A stretch of DNA of 64,000 bases from Roseivirga sp. UBA6061 (GTDB lineage: Bacteria > Bacteroidota > Bacteroidia > Cytophagales > Cyclobacteriaceae), in contig DIYF01000004.1 in the NCBI GenBank assembly GCA_002427745.1, positions 1 to 64,000 on the forward strand, in the 5' to 3' direction. The position numbers and the translations under genes were made by a program. Shown piece after piece: positions 17,793-26,518 of this stretch. Below the pieces are notes generated by a model that saw only the letters and a list, made by a program, of their open reading frames with translations, ran no database searches and was not told where the DNA came from. The number at the start of each line of letters is the position of its first letter. Position 1 is the first letter of the stretch.

Positions 17793-18753
17793 GAGCTGGT
17801 TGGTTCTGATCATTTTCTCAGTACTCCTGAGTGCGTGTGAGGTTCGAAAGCAGCCGCTTCCCCGTGGTGTCTTTTTGGGGCTTACCCCGACAGATAAGCC
17901 GCGGTTACTTCCGCGATTTATCAACTCAGGCATGATTGAATTTAACGGGACTTTTAATGCGGAGGGTACCGAATTTTACTATACCACGGATATTCCCCGG
18001 CATGGAATGATCGTGCACACGCAGATGCTTCCTGACAGTAGCTGGTCAGCTCCGGCTTTGGCTGCTTTTTCAGGCGCTTATTCAGACTATGATCCGCTCT
18101 TTTCGCCTGACGGAAACAGGCTTTACTTTAGTTCAGGAAGACCAGCTCCGGGAAAAAGTGAAGGGAGTAGTGGCATTTGGTTTGTTGAACGAATGCACGA
18201 TGGCTGGACTGATCCGGTTTATGTTCCTCTGGGAGCTTTGTCCGCTTTCTACAGCTCTGTTACTTCTAAAGGAAAGGTCTATTTCAATGCGGGAAGTCCC
18301 GGTAAGCTCTACAGCGCCCGCAAAACAGCAGAGAAGTATCAGGTAGAGCCCCTTGTACAAATGCTGGATAGCCTTCAAAGTGAGCTGGATCCCTTTATCG
18401 CTCCTGACGAGAGCTACCTGATTTTCAGAGGCTATGGCGACAGGAGCTACGGAAGAGCTGATTTGTTTATCAGCTTCCGCCTCAATGGTCAATGGACACC
18501 TGCTGAAAACCTGGGAAGCGAAATCAATTCTACAGCACAGGAGGTCTGCCCCTATGTCACAACCGATGGCCGGTTCTTTATTTTCAGCAGCGACCGGCTT
18601 GCTGAACCCTATCCGCTCCAATCCGGGACCCCGATAGCTGAATTTCAGGACAAATTCGGTACCTCAGACAATGCACAACAGAATATCTATTATATGTCGG
18701 CAGATTTTATTGAAGACTTTCGAAAACGGCACATATCCAGGTTTGGGAAGTAG
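17785..18753 (+). CDS. Lipoprotein with PD40/TolB-like propeller
   Basis: A 322-residue protein with lipobox LLSAC (Cys18). The mature part carries PD40-type blades: DYDPLFSPDGNRLYFSSGRP, SELDPFIAPDESYLIFRG, QEVCPYVTTDGRFFIFSSDR, spaced as in TolB/WD40-like propellers. Probably an outer-membrane-anchored periplasmic protein. The start codon lies 8 bp inside the upstream permease gene, so translation is coupled and the two products may act together. Homologues occur in Bacteroidota without known function. Confidence 0.8.
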   Translation: MNKSWLVLIIFSVLLSACEVRKQPLPRGVFLGLTPTDKPRLLPRFINSGMIEFNGTFNAEGTEFYYTTDIPRHGMIVHTQMLPDSSWSAPALAAFSGAYSDYDPLFSPDGNRLYFSSGRPAPGKSEGSSGIWFVERMHDGWTDPVYVPLGALSAFYSSVTSKGKVYFNAGSPGKLYSARKTAEKYQVEPLVQMLDSLQSELDPFIAPDESYLIFRGYGDRSYGRADLFISFRLNGQWTPAENLGSEINSTAQEVCPYVTTDGRFFIFSSDRLAEPYPLQSGTPIAEFQDKFGTSDNAQQNIYYMSADFIEDFRKRHISRFGK

Positions 18754-18847
18754 AGCCAAACAAAGACAATTCCTGTTTGTTAGAAACTCGTAAGGCTCAC
18801 CTTTGGGTTGAGAGAAAATCACTATTTTCACCCTTTCAACTCTCACT

Positions 18848-20305
18848 ATGCGACCCGAAACCTCTGACAATAGTAACCCTGTAGAAGAAAAAGATAAGCT
18901 CAGACGTTGGGTGTCAAATCTCCAGCTGGAGAGCTGGCAGCTGGAGTTGCTTATTACGGGTTTTTCGATATTCCTTCTGGCAACGAGTCTGGATGAATAC
19001 GATGCTTTCCGCAGTTATATTGAGCATAACAGGCTGGCTCCCAGCACGGATTCATCTAATCCCATGCTGGCTATCTCGGTCATCGTGCTGTTGAACACCA
19101 TACCCTGGGCCCTGCGGTTTTTCCTGATCAACCTGTTGATTCACCTCCTGCTGCGGGGTTTTTGGATTGGTATTGTAGGGCTCAGCTCTGTTTCATCCGA
19201 GATCCATTACGACAAGCTCAAGCTTAAAGGGAAATTCAGAAAGCTTCTGCCGGAGCGGGTGAAATCTCTGGATCAGCTGATTGTATATCTGGATAAAATG
19301 TCCAGTGTTATTTTTGCGTATACCTATCTGCTGGTCTTCTCCATCATCTCTGTCATGCTGGTGTTTGTAATGATCATTGCCCTGTCAGGAGCCGGGTTCT
19401 CTCTGATGGGTATGGCATCGCAAAGCGTGATTTACGCCTTCCTGGGTGTGATACTCATCATGGCTATTATGTTGATTGCCTTTTGTGCATTGCTCTTTTT
19501 TATCGATACACTTACTTTCAGCTCGCTTAAAAGATCTAAGTACTTTAATCCGGTATTTTATCCCATCTACAGGCTGTTTTCTGTACTCACCTTATCTTTT
19601 TTATACCGATCCATCTATTATCACCTTATCACTAATTATAAGCGTAAGCAAATCGTTATGGTGACGATGGGTTTATTGGGGGTATTCTACATGAGCAGGC
19701 TCTTTTCAGACTGGGATAACCATAGTCACTACCCGGAATCTTACGGTACCAGTGCTTATGTGATGGAGAACCGGTTTTACGATGATGCCCGGGGTGACAG
19801 CCATATTCAACTGGTGAGTATACCCTCAAAGTATGTGAAGAATAATTACCTGGAGCTTTTTATTCGCTATCGTCCTAATCAGAATGCGGTCATGACCTTT
19901 TTGTGCCCCGGTACTGTCGATATGAATGGTAGTCGTTCTTTTATAGAAGCTTTTAATGCTGGTATGGCTGCTCAGCGAGACAGTACGATATCAATGGTAC
20001 CCGACCGCATTGCTTCCGGGGAGTACTCTGCCACCCTGAAAGAGGCCGTCAATTGTTTGACTCAGATGTTTGAGGTCCGCATTGATGGTGTACTACAGGA
20101 AAATCTGGAGTACATGTTCAGAATCCATCCTTCCAAGGGCGAGAAAGGCTTTTTCGTGATGATTGATCTGCATGACCTGGAAAGGAAAAAGCACATACTG
20201 GAAGTGAAAAGGCTCGATTTTAACGGGGCTCCCTTTATGCAGGAGGTGACCCGTGACAAGATGAGTATGAAGCTCATTGCCGCACTTCCCTTCTGGATGG
20301 AGTAG
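18848..20305 (+). CDS. Multi-pass membrane protein of unknown function
   Basis: A 485-residue protein with hydrophobic segments near 35-50, 75-100, 150-180, 195-225 and 265-280, followed by a soluble domain of about 190 residues (SYGTSAYVMENRFY to the end). The soluble domain carries beta strands and no recognised active site. It sits between the two FtsX-type permease genes on the same strand, but with gaps of 94 and 86 bp, so co-transcription is possible rather than certain. I do not recognise the family. Confidence 0.8.
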   Translation: MRPETSDNSNPVEEKDKLRRWVSNLQLESWQLELLITGFSIFLLATSLDEYDAFRSYIEHNRLAPSTDSSNPMLAISVIVLLNTIPWALRFFLINLLIHLLLRGFWIGIVGLSSVSSEIHYDKLKLKGKFRKLLPERVKSLDQLIVYLDKMSSVIFAYTYLLVFSIISVMLVFVMIIALSGAGFSLMGMASQSVIYAFLGVILIMAIMLIAFCALLFFIDTLTFSSLKRSKYFNPVFYPIYRLFSVLTLSFLYRSIYYHLITNYKRKQIVMVTMGLLGVFYMSRLFSDWDNHSHYPESYGTSAYVMENRFYDDARGDSHIQLVSIPSKYVKNNYLELFIRYRPNQNAVMTFLCPGTVDMNGSRSFIEAFNAGMAAQRDSTISMVPDRIASGEYSATLKEAVNCLTQMFEVRIDGVLQENLEYMFRIHPSKGEKGFFVMIDLHDLERKKHILEVKRLDFNGAPFMQEVTRDKMSMKLIAALPFWME

Positions 20306-20391
20306 TCGTACTGCTCTTCCTTCGGTAAAAAGCGCAAGAACTACCAGAAGTCTACCTGTTATATTCAGGTAGACCGAAATCCGAATGTTCT

Positions 20392-22806
20392 ATGCTTAAG
20401 AATTATTTCAAGGTAGCCCTGCGCAATATCTTCCGGCAAAAAGCTTATGCCTTTATCAACATATCAGGCCTGGCCATTGGCATCTGTTGCTGCCTGCTTA
20501 TTGTGAGCTATGTTCTGGATGAGCTCAGCTATGACAACTTCCATCCTGATACAGAGCAGACTTTCAGGATAGCCCTGGACAGGAAATTTCCTGACAACCA
20601 GTTTATGTATGCGCGGAGTCCTGTACCGATGGGCCCAACGGTAGCTCGTGAAATTCCTGAAGTGACTGCGGCTACCCGCATGTTCAATACCTTTGGCTCT
20701 CTCACTTTTCAATACGAAGACCGCTATTTTGATGAGCGCAATGTCATCGCGGTAGATTCCAATTTCTTTGACTTTTTTGGTGTGGAGCTGCTGGCTGGTG
20801 ACCCTGAAACGGCTTTAAATGACCCCAATTCACTGATCATCACCGAGGCTATGGCCACCAAATACTTTGGTAAGGAAGAGGCACTCGGCAAGCAGCTGGA
20901 GATACAGAATATCGGGCAGATGATGGTGAGAGGGGTAGCCCGGCAGATGCCCTCCAACGCTCATTTCCATTTCGATTTTCTCTTTTCGCTAAACACCATG
21001 CCGGGTCTGTACAACAATCAGTTCTGGGGTGGTTATACATTGTATAACTATGTGAAGATGGCACCGGAATCTGTTGCAGAGGTAGAGAATAAGCTGATGC
21101 CGCTGTTGCAACGGTATATGGAACCACAGATACAAAGCGTTTTGGGGATCAGCTGGCAGCAATATGAGGAGGCCGGCAATGCACATCGCTACTTTTTCCA
21201 GCCTGTTAATGATATCCACTTACACTCAGCCCTTCAATGGGAGCTTGAGCCAAACGGTAGTCTTTCTACGGTCTACTTATTCGCGGGCATTTCTGCTTTT
21301 ATCCTGCTGATTGCCTGCATCAACTTTATTAACCTGAGTACGGCCCGTTCTGCCAACAGGGCCAAAGAGGTTGGTATGCGCAAGGTGTTGGGAGCCATCA
21401 AAGGACAGCTGGTGATACAGTTCCTCATTGAATCCGTGTTGATGTGCCTGCTGGCTTTGGCCCTGGCCATCGGGATGACCGCTTTGATACTGCCTTTTTT
21501 CAATGAACTCTCTGGTAAGCTCATTGTCATGCAGGATTTCATGAGCCCCCTGGTGCTACTGATTTTAATCTCTTTTGCGCTGGTTTTGGGTATTGTGGCC
21601 GGACTTTACCCGGCTGTTTTCCTTTCTGCCTTCAAACCGGTAGTGGTATTGAAGGGAAGGCTCAAAGGCGGAGCAAAGAACTCCTGGTTGCGCAACGGTC
21701 TGGTCATCTTTCAGTTTGCTGTATCCATTGTACTGGTAATCGGTACCATGGTGATTTATCAGCAACTCCAGTTCCTGAATGACAAGTCGCTTGGCTTTGA
21801 TAAGGACCAGCTGGTTGTAGTCGAAAGGGCCGGCTTACTCACCAATCAGAGCACAACCTTTAAGAACGCCCTTCTGCAAAATCCGGATATCCTGGAGGTC
21901 ACAGGCACCAATAGCATCCCGGGCAGACAGATCACCGGAGGAACCTTTACCGATGTAACCGGTGATGCCAGCGATCGCTTTCTTATGCCCAACCTTACAG
22001 GCGACTATGACCTGATCAACACGATGGGCCTTGAAATGGTAGAGGGGCGTGCTTTTGACAGACAGATAGTTACTGACTCAACCGCTGTGATTATCAATGA
22101 GGCGGCTGCCCGCACTTTTAAGTGGGATAGTCCCATTGGCAAGCAGTTGCAGCCTATCAACGGGCCTGTATTTCAGGTAATAGGGGTGGTTAAAGATTTT
22201 CATTTCGAATCGCTGCACCAGGAAATCAGACCATTGGCTCTTTTTGCGCGTGACCTGGATGCGCAACCGGCTAATCTGATGGTAGTGAAGCTGAATACTG
22301 CTAATCTGTCCGAAACGCTCAGCTTTCTGGATGAGCAGTGGCGCGCTTTTGTGTCCGAGCGTCCACTGGCCTATCGCTTTGTCAACGAAGAGTTCGGGGC
22401 GCTTTATGAAGCAGAGCAGCAAAGTGGTAAGATCTTTACAGCCTTTTCAGCCTTAGCCATTTTCATTGCTTGTCTGGGGGCTTTTGGTCTGGCGGCTTTT
22501 TTAGCCACACAGCGTGTGAAGGAAATAGGTGTGCGCAAGGTACTGGGAGCTTCTACGATGAGTATTGTTGGTTTGCTGTCTAAAGACTTTGTGAAACTGA
22601 TTCTGATAGCCAATCTGGTGGGATGGCCACTGGCTTATCTGGGCATGCAACGTTGGCTCGAGAACTTTGCCTATGCCGTAGGAGTAGACTGGCTGACCTT
22701 TATTCTGGTGGCCCTGGGCTCTATCGGCATTGCCCTTGTTACGGTTTCTTATCACAGTATCAGAGCTGCCCTGAACAATCCGGCAGACACGCTCCACCAT
22801 GATTAA
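20392..22806 (+). CDS. FtsX/MacB-type ABC transporter permease (copy B)
   Basis: An 804-residue paralogue of the 15348 permease with the same two-module layout. First TM at 20-42 (FINISGLAIGICCCLLIV), the FtsX modules follow FINLSTARSANRAKEVGMRKVLG and VKEIGVRKVLGAS, and the two large periplasmic domains lie between. The two copies are clearly related but well diverged. No ATPase is adjacent, so an ATPase encoded elsewhere must power it; the LolD/MacB-type ATPase at 52514 is the only candidate in this window. It is followed by a terminator. Confidence 0.88.
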   Translation: MLKNYFKVALRNIFRQKAYAFINISGLAIGICCCLLIVSYVLDELSYDNFHPDTEQTFRIALDRKFPDNQFMYARSPVPMGPTVAREIPEVTAATRMFNTFGSLTFQYEDRYFDERNVIAVDSNFFDFFGVELLAGDPETALNDPNSLIITEAMATKYFGKEEALGKQLEIQNIGQMMVRGVARQMPSNAHFHFDFLFSLNTMPGLYNNQFWGGYTLYNYVKMAPESVAEVENKLMPLLQRYMEPQIQSVLGISWQQYEEAGNAHRYFFQPVNDIHLHSALQWELEPNGSLSTVYLFAGISAFILLIACINFINLSTARSANRAKEVGMRKVLGAIKGQLVIQFLIESVLMCLLALALAIGMTALILPFFNELSGKLIVMQDFMSPLVLLILISFALVLGIVAGLYPAVFLSAFKPVVVLKGRLKGGAKNSWLRNGLVIFQFAVSIVLVIGTMVIYQQLQFLNDKSLGFDKDQLVVVERAGLLTNQSTTFKNALLQNPDILEVTGTNSIPGRQITGGTFTDVTGDASDRFLMPNLTGDYDLINTMGLEMVEGRAFDRQIVTDSTAVIINEAAARTFKWDSPIGKQLQPINGPVFQVIGVVKDFHFESLHQEIRPLALFARDLDAQPANLMVVKLNTANLSETLSFLDEQWRAFVSERPLAYRFVNEEFGALYEAEQQSGKIFTAFSALAIFIACLGAFGLAAFLATQRVKEIGVRKVLGASTMSIVGLLSKDFVKLILIANLVGWPLAYLGMQRWLENFAYAVGVDWLTFILVALGSIGIALVTVSYHSIRAALNNPADTLHHD

Positions 22807-22898
22807 ACCCTGCTGATCACTACCATGTCTTATAGCGGGGTGAAAGATCTTTAATTCGGTTGCAGTAGGAGCGGTTTTAATGAACGGCCGTTCCTGAT

Positions 22899-22932
22899 CC
22901 CGGGGCAACCTTTGGTTGCTCCGGGTACTTTT
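22899..22932 (+). terminator. Intrinsic terminator after permease copy B
   Basis: CCCGGGGCAACC (22899-22910), TTT loop, GGTTGCTCCGGG (22914-22925) with a single mismatch, then TACTTTT. Confidence 0.65.
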
Positions 22933-22976
22933 ACATGATCATCCGGTTACCTGACTCCTGAAATGAAATCGGACTT

Positions 22977-23005
22977 TTTGCGTCTTAAGAATAATAGTAA
23001 CTTTT
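22977..23005 (+). promoter_or_regulatory. Candidate Bacteroidota sigma-A promoter
   Basis: TTTG (22977-22980), 17 bp, then TAACTTTT (22998-23005), close to the TTTG-N19-TAnnTTTG consensus. It ends only 5 bp before the ATG at 23011, implying a very short or absent leader. Confidence 0.35.
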
Positions 23006-23010
23006 AGCTG

Positions 23011-23685
23011 ATGAGGAACAGACGAGACAATAAGTTCAGCTGGGGAGGAGCCTTTCGGGAGCTGATTTTGATTACACTGGGTATTTACCTCGCTTTTGCC
23101 CTCAACAACTGGGGCGAAAGCAGGAAGGAACGTGAAGCTGAAGCGTTTTATCTGAGTAACCTCTTGGGAGATGTGGAAAGGAGCATCACACAACTTGAAT
23201 TCCATCTTCGCAGTGATAGCTCTCAACTTTCAGGAGCCAGGGTGCTGGATGGACTGCTGGCTCAGGGACGGAGGGTTGATCGCGACAGCCTCAGAAATTA
23301 TCTGAACTCTTTCAATACCAACCCCCGGTTCAGAATGGACAACTACAGCTACCAGTCGCTACTTCAATCAGGTGAGTACAGAACCATTCGAAGTGATAGC
23401 CTCAGAAACCAGCTGGACCGCTTTTTTCTTCAGCTTCTGCAAGGAGTGATTACTACGGAGGGCTATTACCTCGATCGCCTGGATGAATACTACTACCCTG
23501 TCAAGGAGAGTGTATATATGGGCAGAAGCAATGAGTTTGTTAATATCGACAGGCTGTTTGATCCGGTCTTCAGAGACAATGTGTATGTGCTGCCGGCTTA
23601 TATCAGACAGGAAATGTCGCACCTGAAAGTCACCCTGGACGCTGCCTATGCCTTGAAAGAGCAAATAGAAAGACAGCTGGAGTAA
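23011..23685 (+). CDS. DUF6090-like single-pass membrane protein
   Basis: A 224-residue protein. The N-terminal ELILITLGIYLAFALNNWGE (about 14-33) is the single TM with the ALNNW signature of DUF6090-type proteins. A long helical, charged domain follows (EREAEAFYLSNLLGDVE, SYQSLLQSGEYRTIRSDSLR). Such proteins are common and often multicopy in Bacteroidota; their function is unknown. It is monocistronic, between a terminator upstream and the MerR gene downstream. Confidence 0.75.
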   Translation: MRNRRDNKFSWGGAFRELILITLGIYLAFALNNWGESRKEREAEAFYLSNLLGDVERSITQLEFHLRSDSSQLSGARVLDGLLAQGRRVDRDSLRNYLNSFNTNPRFRMDNYSYQSLLQSGEYRTIRSDSLRNQLDRFFLQLLQGVITTEGYYLDRLDEYYYPVKESVYMGRSNEFVNIDRLFDPVFRDNVYVLPAYIRQEMSHLKVTLDAAYALKEQIERQLE

Positions 23686-23746
23686 GCACGGCAGTCTCTA
23701 CTTCCGGCCTGTTCTGAAAATTCTCTGAACTTTTTCAGATTTTTGC

Positions 23747-23770
23747 TTGACTCTTACCTTACGTCATACC
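23747..23770 (+). promoter_or_regulatory. Possible MerR-type operator/promoter
   Basis: TTGACT (23747-23752) leads into a dyad TGAC-N11-GTCA (23748-23766) with the core CTTACCTTACGTCA, 15-38 bp before the MerR/TipAS ATG. The layout resembles self-regulated TipA-type promoters. The dyad is short, so this is tentative. Confidence 0.3.
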
Positions 23771-23784
23771 CTTTCTTTGAGGTC

Positions 23785-24561
23785 ATGGTGAAAAAGAAAG
23801 CAACATATTCTGTCAAACAACTTTCTCAACTCGCAGGAGTGAGTGTGAGGACTTTGCATCACTATGATAAGATCGGGTTATTAAAACCTGCACATCGGGG
23901 AGAGTCTCGTTATCGCTATTATGAAAAGGCGCAACTCTACCGGTTGCAGCAGATTCTTTTTTACAAGGAACTGGATTACCCTCTTCAGGAGATAGGTGAA
24001 ATCCTGGATAACCCCTCCTTTGATCTCATTAAGTCGCTGAATTATCACAAAGGAGAGTTGATGAAGCGAGCTGATAGAATGGAACAGCTTTTAAACACCA
24101 TCGATAAAACAATTATCTCACTTAAAAATGAAGAAGGTATGATTACCGATGAAGAAATCTATGCAGGCTTTCCGAAAGAGGATGTGCCTAAAATCAAAGA
24201 AGAAGTCACCAATCGCTGGGGGGCTGAAAAACTGGAGGCAACAGAGAACACCATCCGAAGCATGAGTAAGACTCAATGGGCGGAGGTACAGCAGGAGGGA
24301 GATGAAATCAGCCGCTGGCTGGCTAACCTTATGCACAAAGAGCCGGCAGCACTGGAGGTGCAAAAGGTAGTGAAGGAACATTACCGTTATATGAACCAGT
24401 TTCATGCCTTTGGTATACCGGGCTATCGTGGTTTAGGGCAGATGTATGTGCAGGATGAGCGCTTTACTGCGTACTACGACAATTTCAAAGAAGGACTGGC
24501 CGTATTTCTCAGTGAGGCCATCAACGTGTTCTGCGACAATGGACTGGAGGTGAAAGGGTAG
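23785..24561 (+). CDS. MerR-family regulator with TipAS effector domain
   Basis: A 258-residue transcription regulator. Residues 1-70 are a MerR winged helix (YSVKQLSQLAGVSVRTLHHYDKIGLLKP), then a coiled-coil dimer helix to about 115. The C-terminal half (EIYAGFPKE to FCDN) matches the TipAS drug-binding domain, including HYRYMNQFHAFGIPGYRGLGQMYVQDERF. Such proteins twist spaced promoters when bound to amphipathic drugs. ATG at 23785 is chosen; an earlier TTG at 23743 would run through the probable operator. No transporter gene is adjacent, so its target besides itself is unclear. Confidence 0.88.
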   Translation: MVKKKATYSVKQLSQLAGVSVRTLHHYDKIGLLKPAHRGESRYRYYEKAQLYRLQQILFYKELDYPLQEIGEILDNPSFDLIKSLNYHKGELMKRADRMEQLLNTIDKTIISLKNEEGMITDEEIYAGFPKEDVPKIKEEVTNRWGAEKLEATENTIRSMSKTQWAEVQQEGDEISRWLANLMHKEPAALEVQKVVKEHYRYMNQFHAFGIPGYRGLGQMYVQDERFTAYYDNFKEGLAVFLSEAINVFCDNGLEVKG

Positions 24562-24819
24562 ATTTGAGATGATAGATATTAAACAATAGATGTTAGACAT
24601 AATGTCTGGTGCCTAATATCTGTAGTCTGGCGTCTAAAATCTAATGTCTATTCTCTAAAATTCACTCCCCACCATCAGGGTCTTACGTAGCTCCCCACCA
24701 TCAGGGTCTCGCGCAGCGGACCCTGATGAATCTCCGATCCCCCTAAGGCGGACCCTGATGAAAGGTTCAGCGATCAGGTTAACTGAGCCTGAAGTCTGAA
24801 ATCTATTATCAGACTCCTG
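24562..24819. repeat. Repeat-rich gap between convergent genes
   Basis: CTCCCCACCATCAGGGTCT occurs twice in direct orientation (24665-24683, 24691-24709), and its complement GGACCCTGATGA twice (24718-24729, 24750-24761), so several mutually exclusive hairpins can form. The preceding 100 bp are a patchwork of TAGATGTTAGACAT/ATGTCT/TCTAATGTCTA motifs, again in both orientations. No coding frame is credible here. It could be a decayed REP-like element. Confidence 0.6.
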
Positions 24820-25539
24820 CTACTCAAAAAGTCTGTTTACATTCATTTTATACACCTGACCAATAGGGATTTCGTGGTCGCTGATTTTGATCCGGTTTCC
24901 TTCTATCAGGTTAATGCGGTCGATAGAGATGACAAAAGACTTGTGTACTCTGATAAACTCATCAGAAGGCAGCAGTTGCTCAAAAGTAGATAGCTTCTCA
25001 TGGGTCACGATCATTTCGTTTTCCAGGTAGACCTTGGCATAATTCCCGAAAGCCTCTACAAAGAGAATGTCAGCAAAAGCTACCTGATGGTGCTTTTTAT
25101 CCCCTTTGAGAAAGAGCCTCTGCTTGCCCGCTGGGGCTGGAGTGACAGTAGAAGCAGGTACATGGGCCACCGGAGCGGCTGAAGGAGTTTCCAGGCTCAC
25201 CGCCTTGTTTACCGCTTTAACAAAGCGTTCGAAGCTGAAGGGCTTTAAAAGGTAGTCAGACACATTGAGCTCATAGCCTTCCAGGGCAAATTCTTTGTAA
25301 GCAGTGGTCACGATCACCTTGGGCGGACTGGCCAGGGTTTTGAGGAAATCGAAGCCTTTCAGCTTGGGCATATTGATGTCCAGAAACATCAGGTCCACCC
25401 GTTCCGCACTCAGAAATTGCATGGCTTCCAGGGCATCATAGCAATCTCCGGCCTTTTCCAGATGAGGCAGGTCATCGCAGTAACGCTCTATGATGCGATG
25501 GGCGATGGGTTCATCATCTACGATTAAATAGCGTGTCAT
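24820..25539 (-). CDS. LytTR-family response regulator
   Basis: A 239-residue response regulator. Residues 1-120 are a receiver domain with acidic pair D8/D9, phosphoacceptor Asp54 (LMFLDINMP) and conserved Lys in LLKPF. A proline/alanine-rich linker (about 120-140) leads to a LytTR DNA-binding domain (LFLKGDKKHHQVAFADILFVEAFGNY, FIRVHKSFVISIDRI). It overlaps the upstream sensor kinase gene by 4 bp (ATGA), so the two form a coupled two-component pair. Targets are unknown; the divergent M28 peptidase gene is a candidate. Confidence 0.92.
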   Translation of the reverse strand: MTRYLIVDDEPIAHRIIERYCDDLPHLEKAGDCYDALEAMQFLSAERVDLMFLDINMPKLKGFDFLKTLASPPKVIVTTAYKEFALEGYELNVSDYLLKPFSFERFVKAVNKAVSLETPSAAPVAHVPASTVTPAPAGKQRLFLKGDKKHHQVAFADILFVEAFGNYAKVYLENEMIVTHEKLSTFEQLLPSDEFIRVHKSFVISIDRINLIEGNRIKISDHEIPIGQVYKMNVNRLFE

Positions 25540-26315
25540 AGGGTGTCTATCTGAAGCTGAGCCTGGTAAACATTTTCTTTCATCGATAAAGATAAGCTAT
25601 GTTTCTCCGGGTAAATAAGTTCAAGACGTCTTTTCAGATTCTCCAGGCCAATGCCGGGCTGATTGCTTTGTTCGGCAGGGTCAAAATTGTTTTCTATGGC
25701 AAAGGCCACTTTTCCACTACCCGCAATAAGGCTGATATGTACATAGGCATCTTTGGTCAGGCTCTCTACCCCATGCTTAAAGGCATTCTCCAGCAAGATG
25801 ATAAAGAGCAGCGGAGTCACCTGGTGGTCCTCGTCCAGAATCTGATGATTGAACAGTATGTCTACCTTTTTATGATAACGCATTTTATGCAGCTCGATGA
25901 AATTTTTCAGGTATTCCAGTTCGTCTGCTAAAGGAACTCTGTCTTTTTTACCTTCATAGATGGTATAGCGCATCATATCCGAAATCTTGAGTACTACCTG
26001 AGGAGCCAGATCAGATTTTTCTACTGTAAGGCCATAGAGGTTATTGAGGGTATTAAAGAAGAAGTGAGGGTTTACCTGACTCTTAAGCATCATCAGTTCT
26101 GCCTTGCCCCGTTCATTTCGCAATTGTCTGATACTGCGGATTTGTGAGAATATCCAGGACAGAATCAGGTAAGCCACAATGGCTGCACTCAACATGCCTG
26201 ACAGCACCATAGAAGGTACCATATTGTTGCCACCAAAAGCTGTGGCAAACAGGAAAAGGACAAAGGCTATCAGGAAGAGAAACTTCCGCTTATGGCGTTT
26301 TATAAATGAAAACAT
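25536..26315 (-). CDS. LytS-type sensor histidine kinase
   Basis: A 259-residue membrane kinase with two TM segments near the N-terminus (LFLIAFVLFLFATAF and VLSGMLSAAIVAYLIL) and hardly any periplasmic loop, so it may sense the membrane itself. The histidine-kinase domain carries KSQVNPHFFFNTLNNLYGL, with the phosphorylated His in NPHFFFNTL, and the ATPase N-box VTPLLFIILLENAFKHG. ATG at 26315 is preferred to the GTG at 26345. It is paired with the LytTR regulator through a 4-bp overlap. Confidence 0.9.
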   Translation of the reverse strand: MFSFIKRHKRKFLFLIAFVLFLFATAFGGNNMVPSMVLSGMLSAAIVAYLILSWIFSQIRSIRQLRNERGKAELMMLKSQVNPHFFFNTLNNLYGLTVEKSDLAPQVVLKISDMMRYTIYEGKKDRVPLADELEYLKNFIELHKMRYHKKVDILFNHQILDEDHQVTPLLFIILLENAFKHGVESLTKDAYVHISLIAGSGKVAFAIENNFDPAEQSNQPGIGLENLKRRLELIYPEKHSLSLSMKENVYQAQLQIDTL

Positions 26316-26449
26316 GCTCAAAGTTACCGAAGCCAGCTGACCCACCGAAAAATCTTGATCAACACAGGCAAAATCAATTCAAACATAGGCTTTTTTAGGG
26401 TGAACCCGATTGAACCTGATAATCAGGCATTGTAAGTCCAAAACAGGGC

Positions 26450-26481
26450 GGGCTGTCATATTAATTATATGAGCCCTTTTT
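26450..26481 (+). terminator. Terminator-like hairpin in the leader of the M28 gene
   Basis: GGGC, a TG bulge, TCATAT, loop TAATT, ATATGA, GCCC, then TTTTT (26477-26481). It sits 38 bp before the M28 ATG with no plus-strand gene upstream. It may be an attenuator in the leader or the end of a small RNA starting in the 26346-26449 gap. Confidence 0.5.
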
Positions 26482-26518
26482 GTCTGGCTATGTTCGACCA
26501 GTCAACAAAAACAACACC

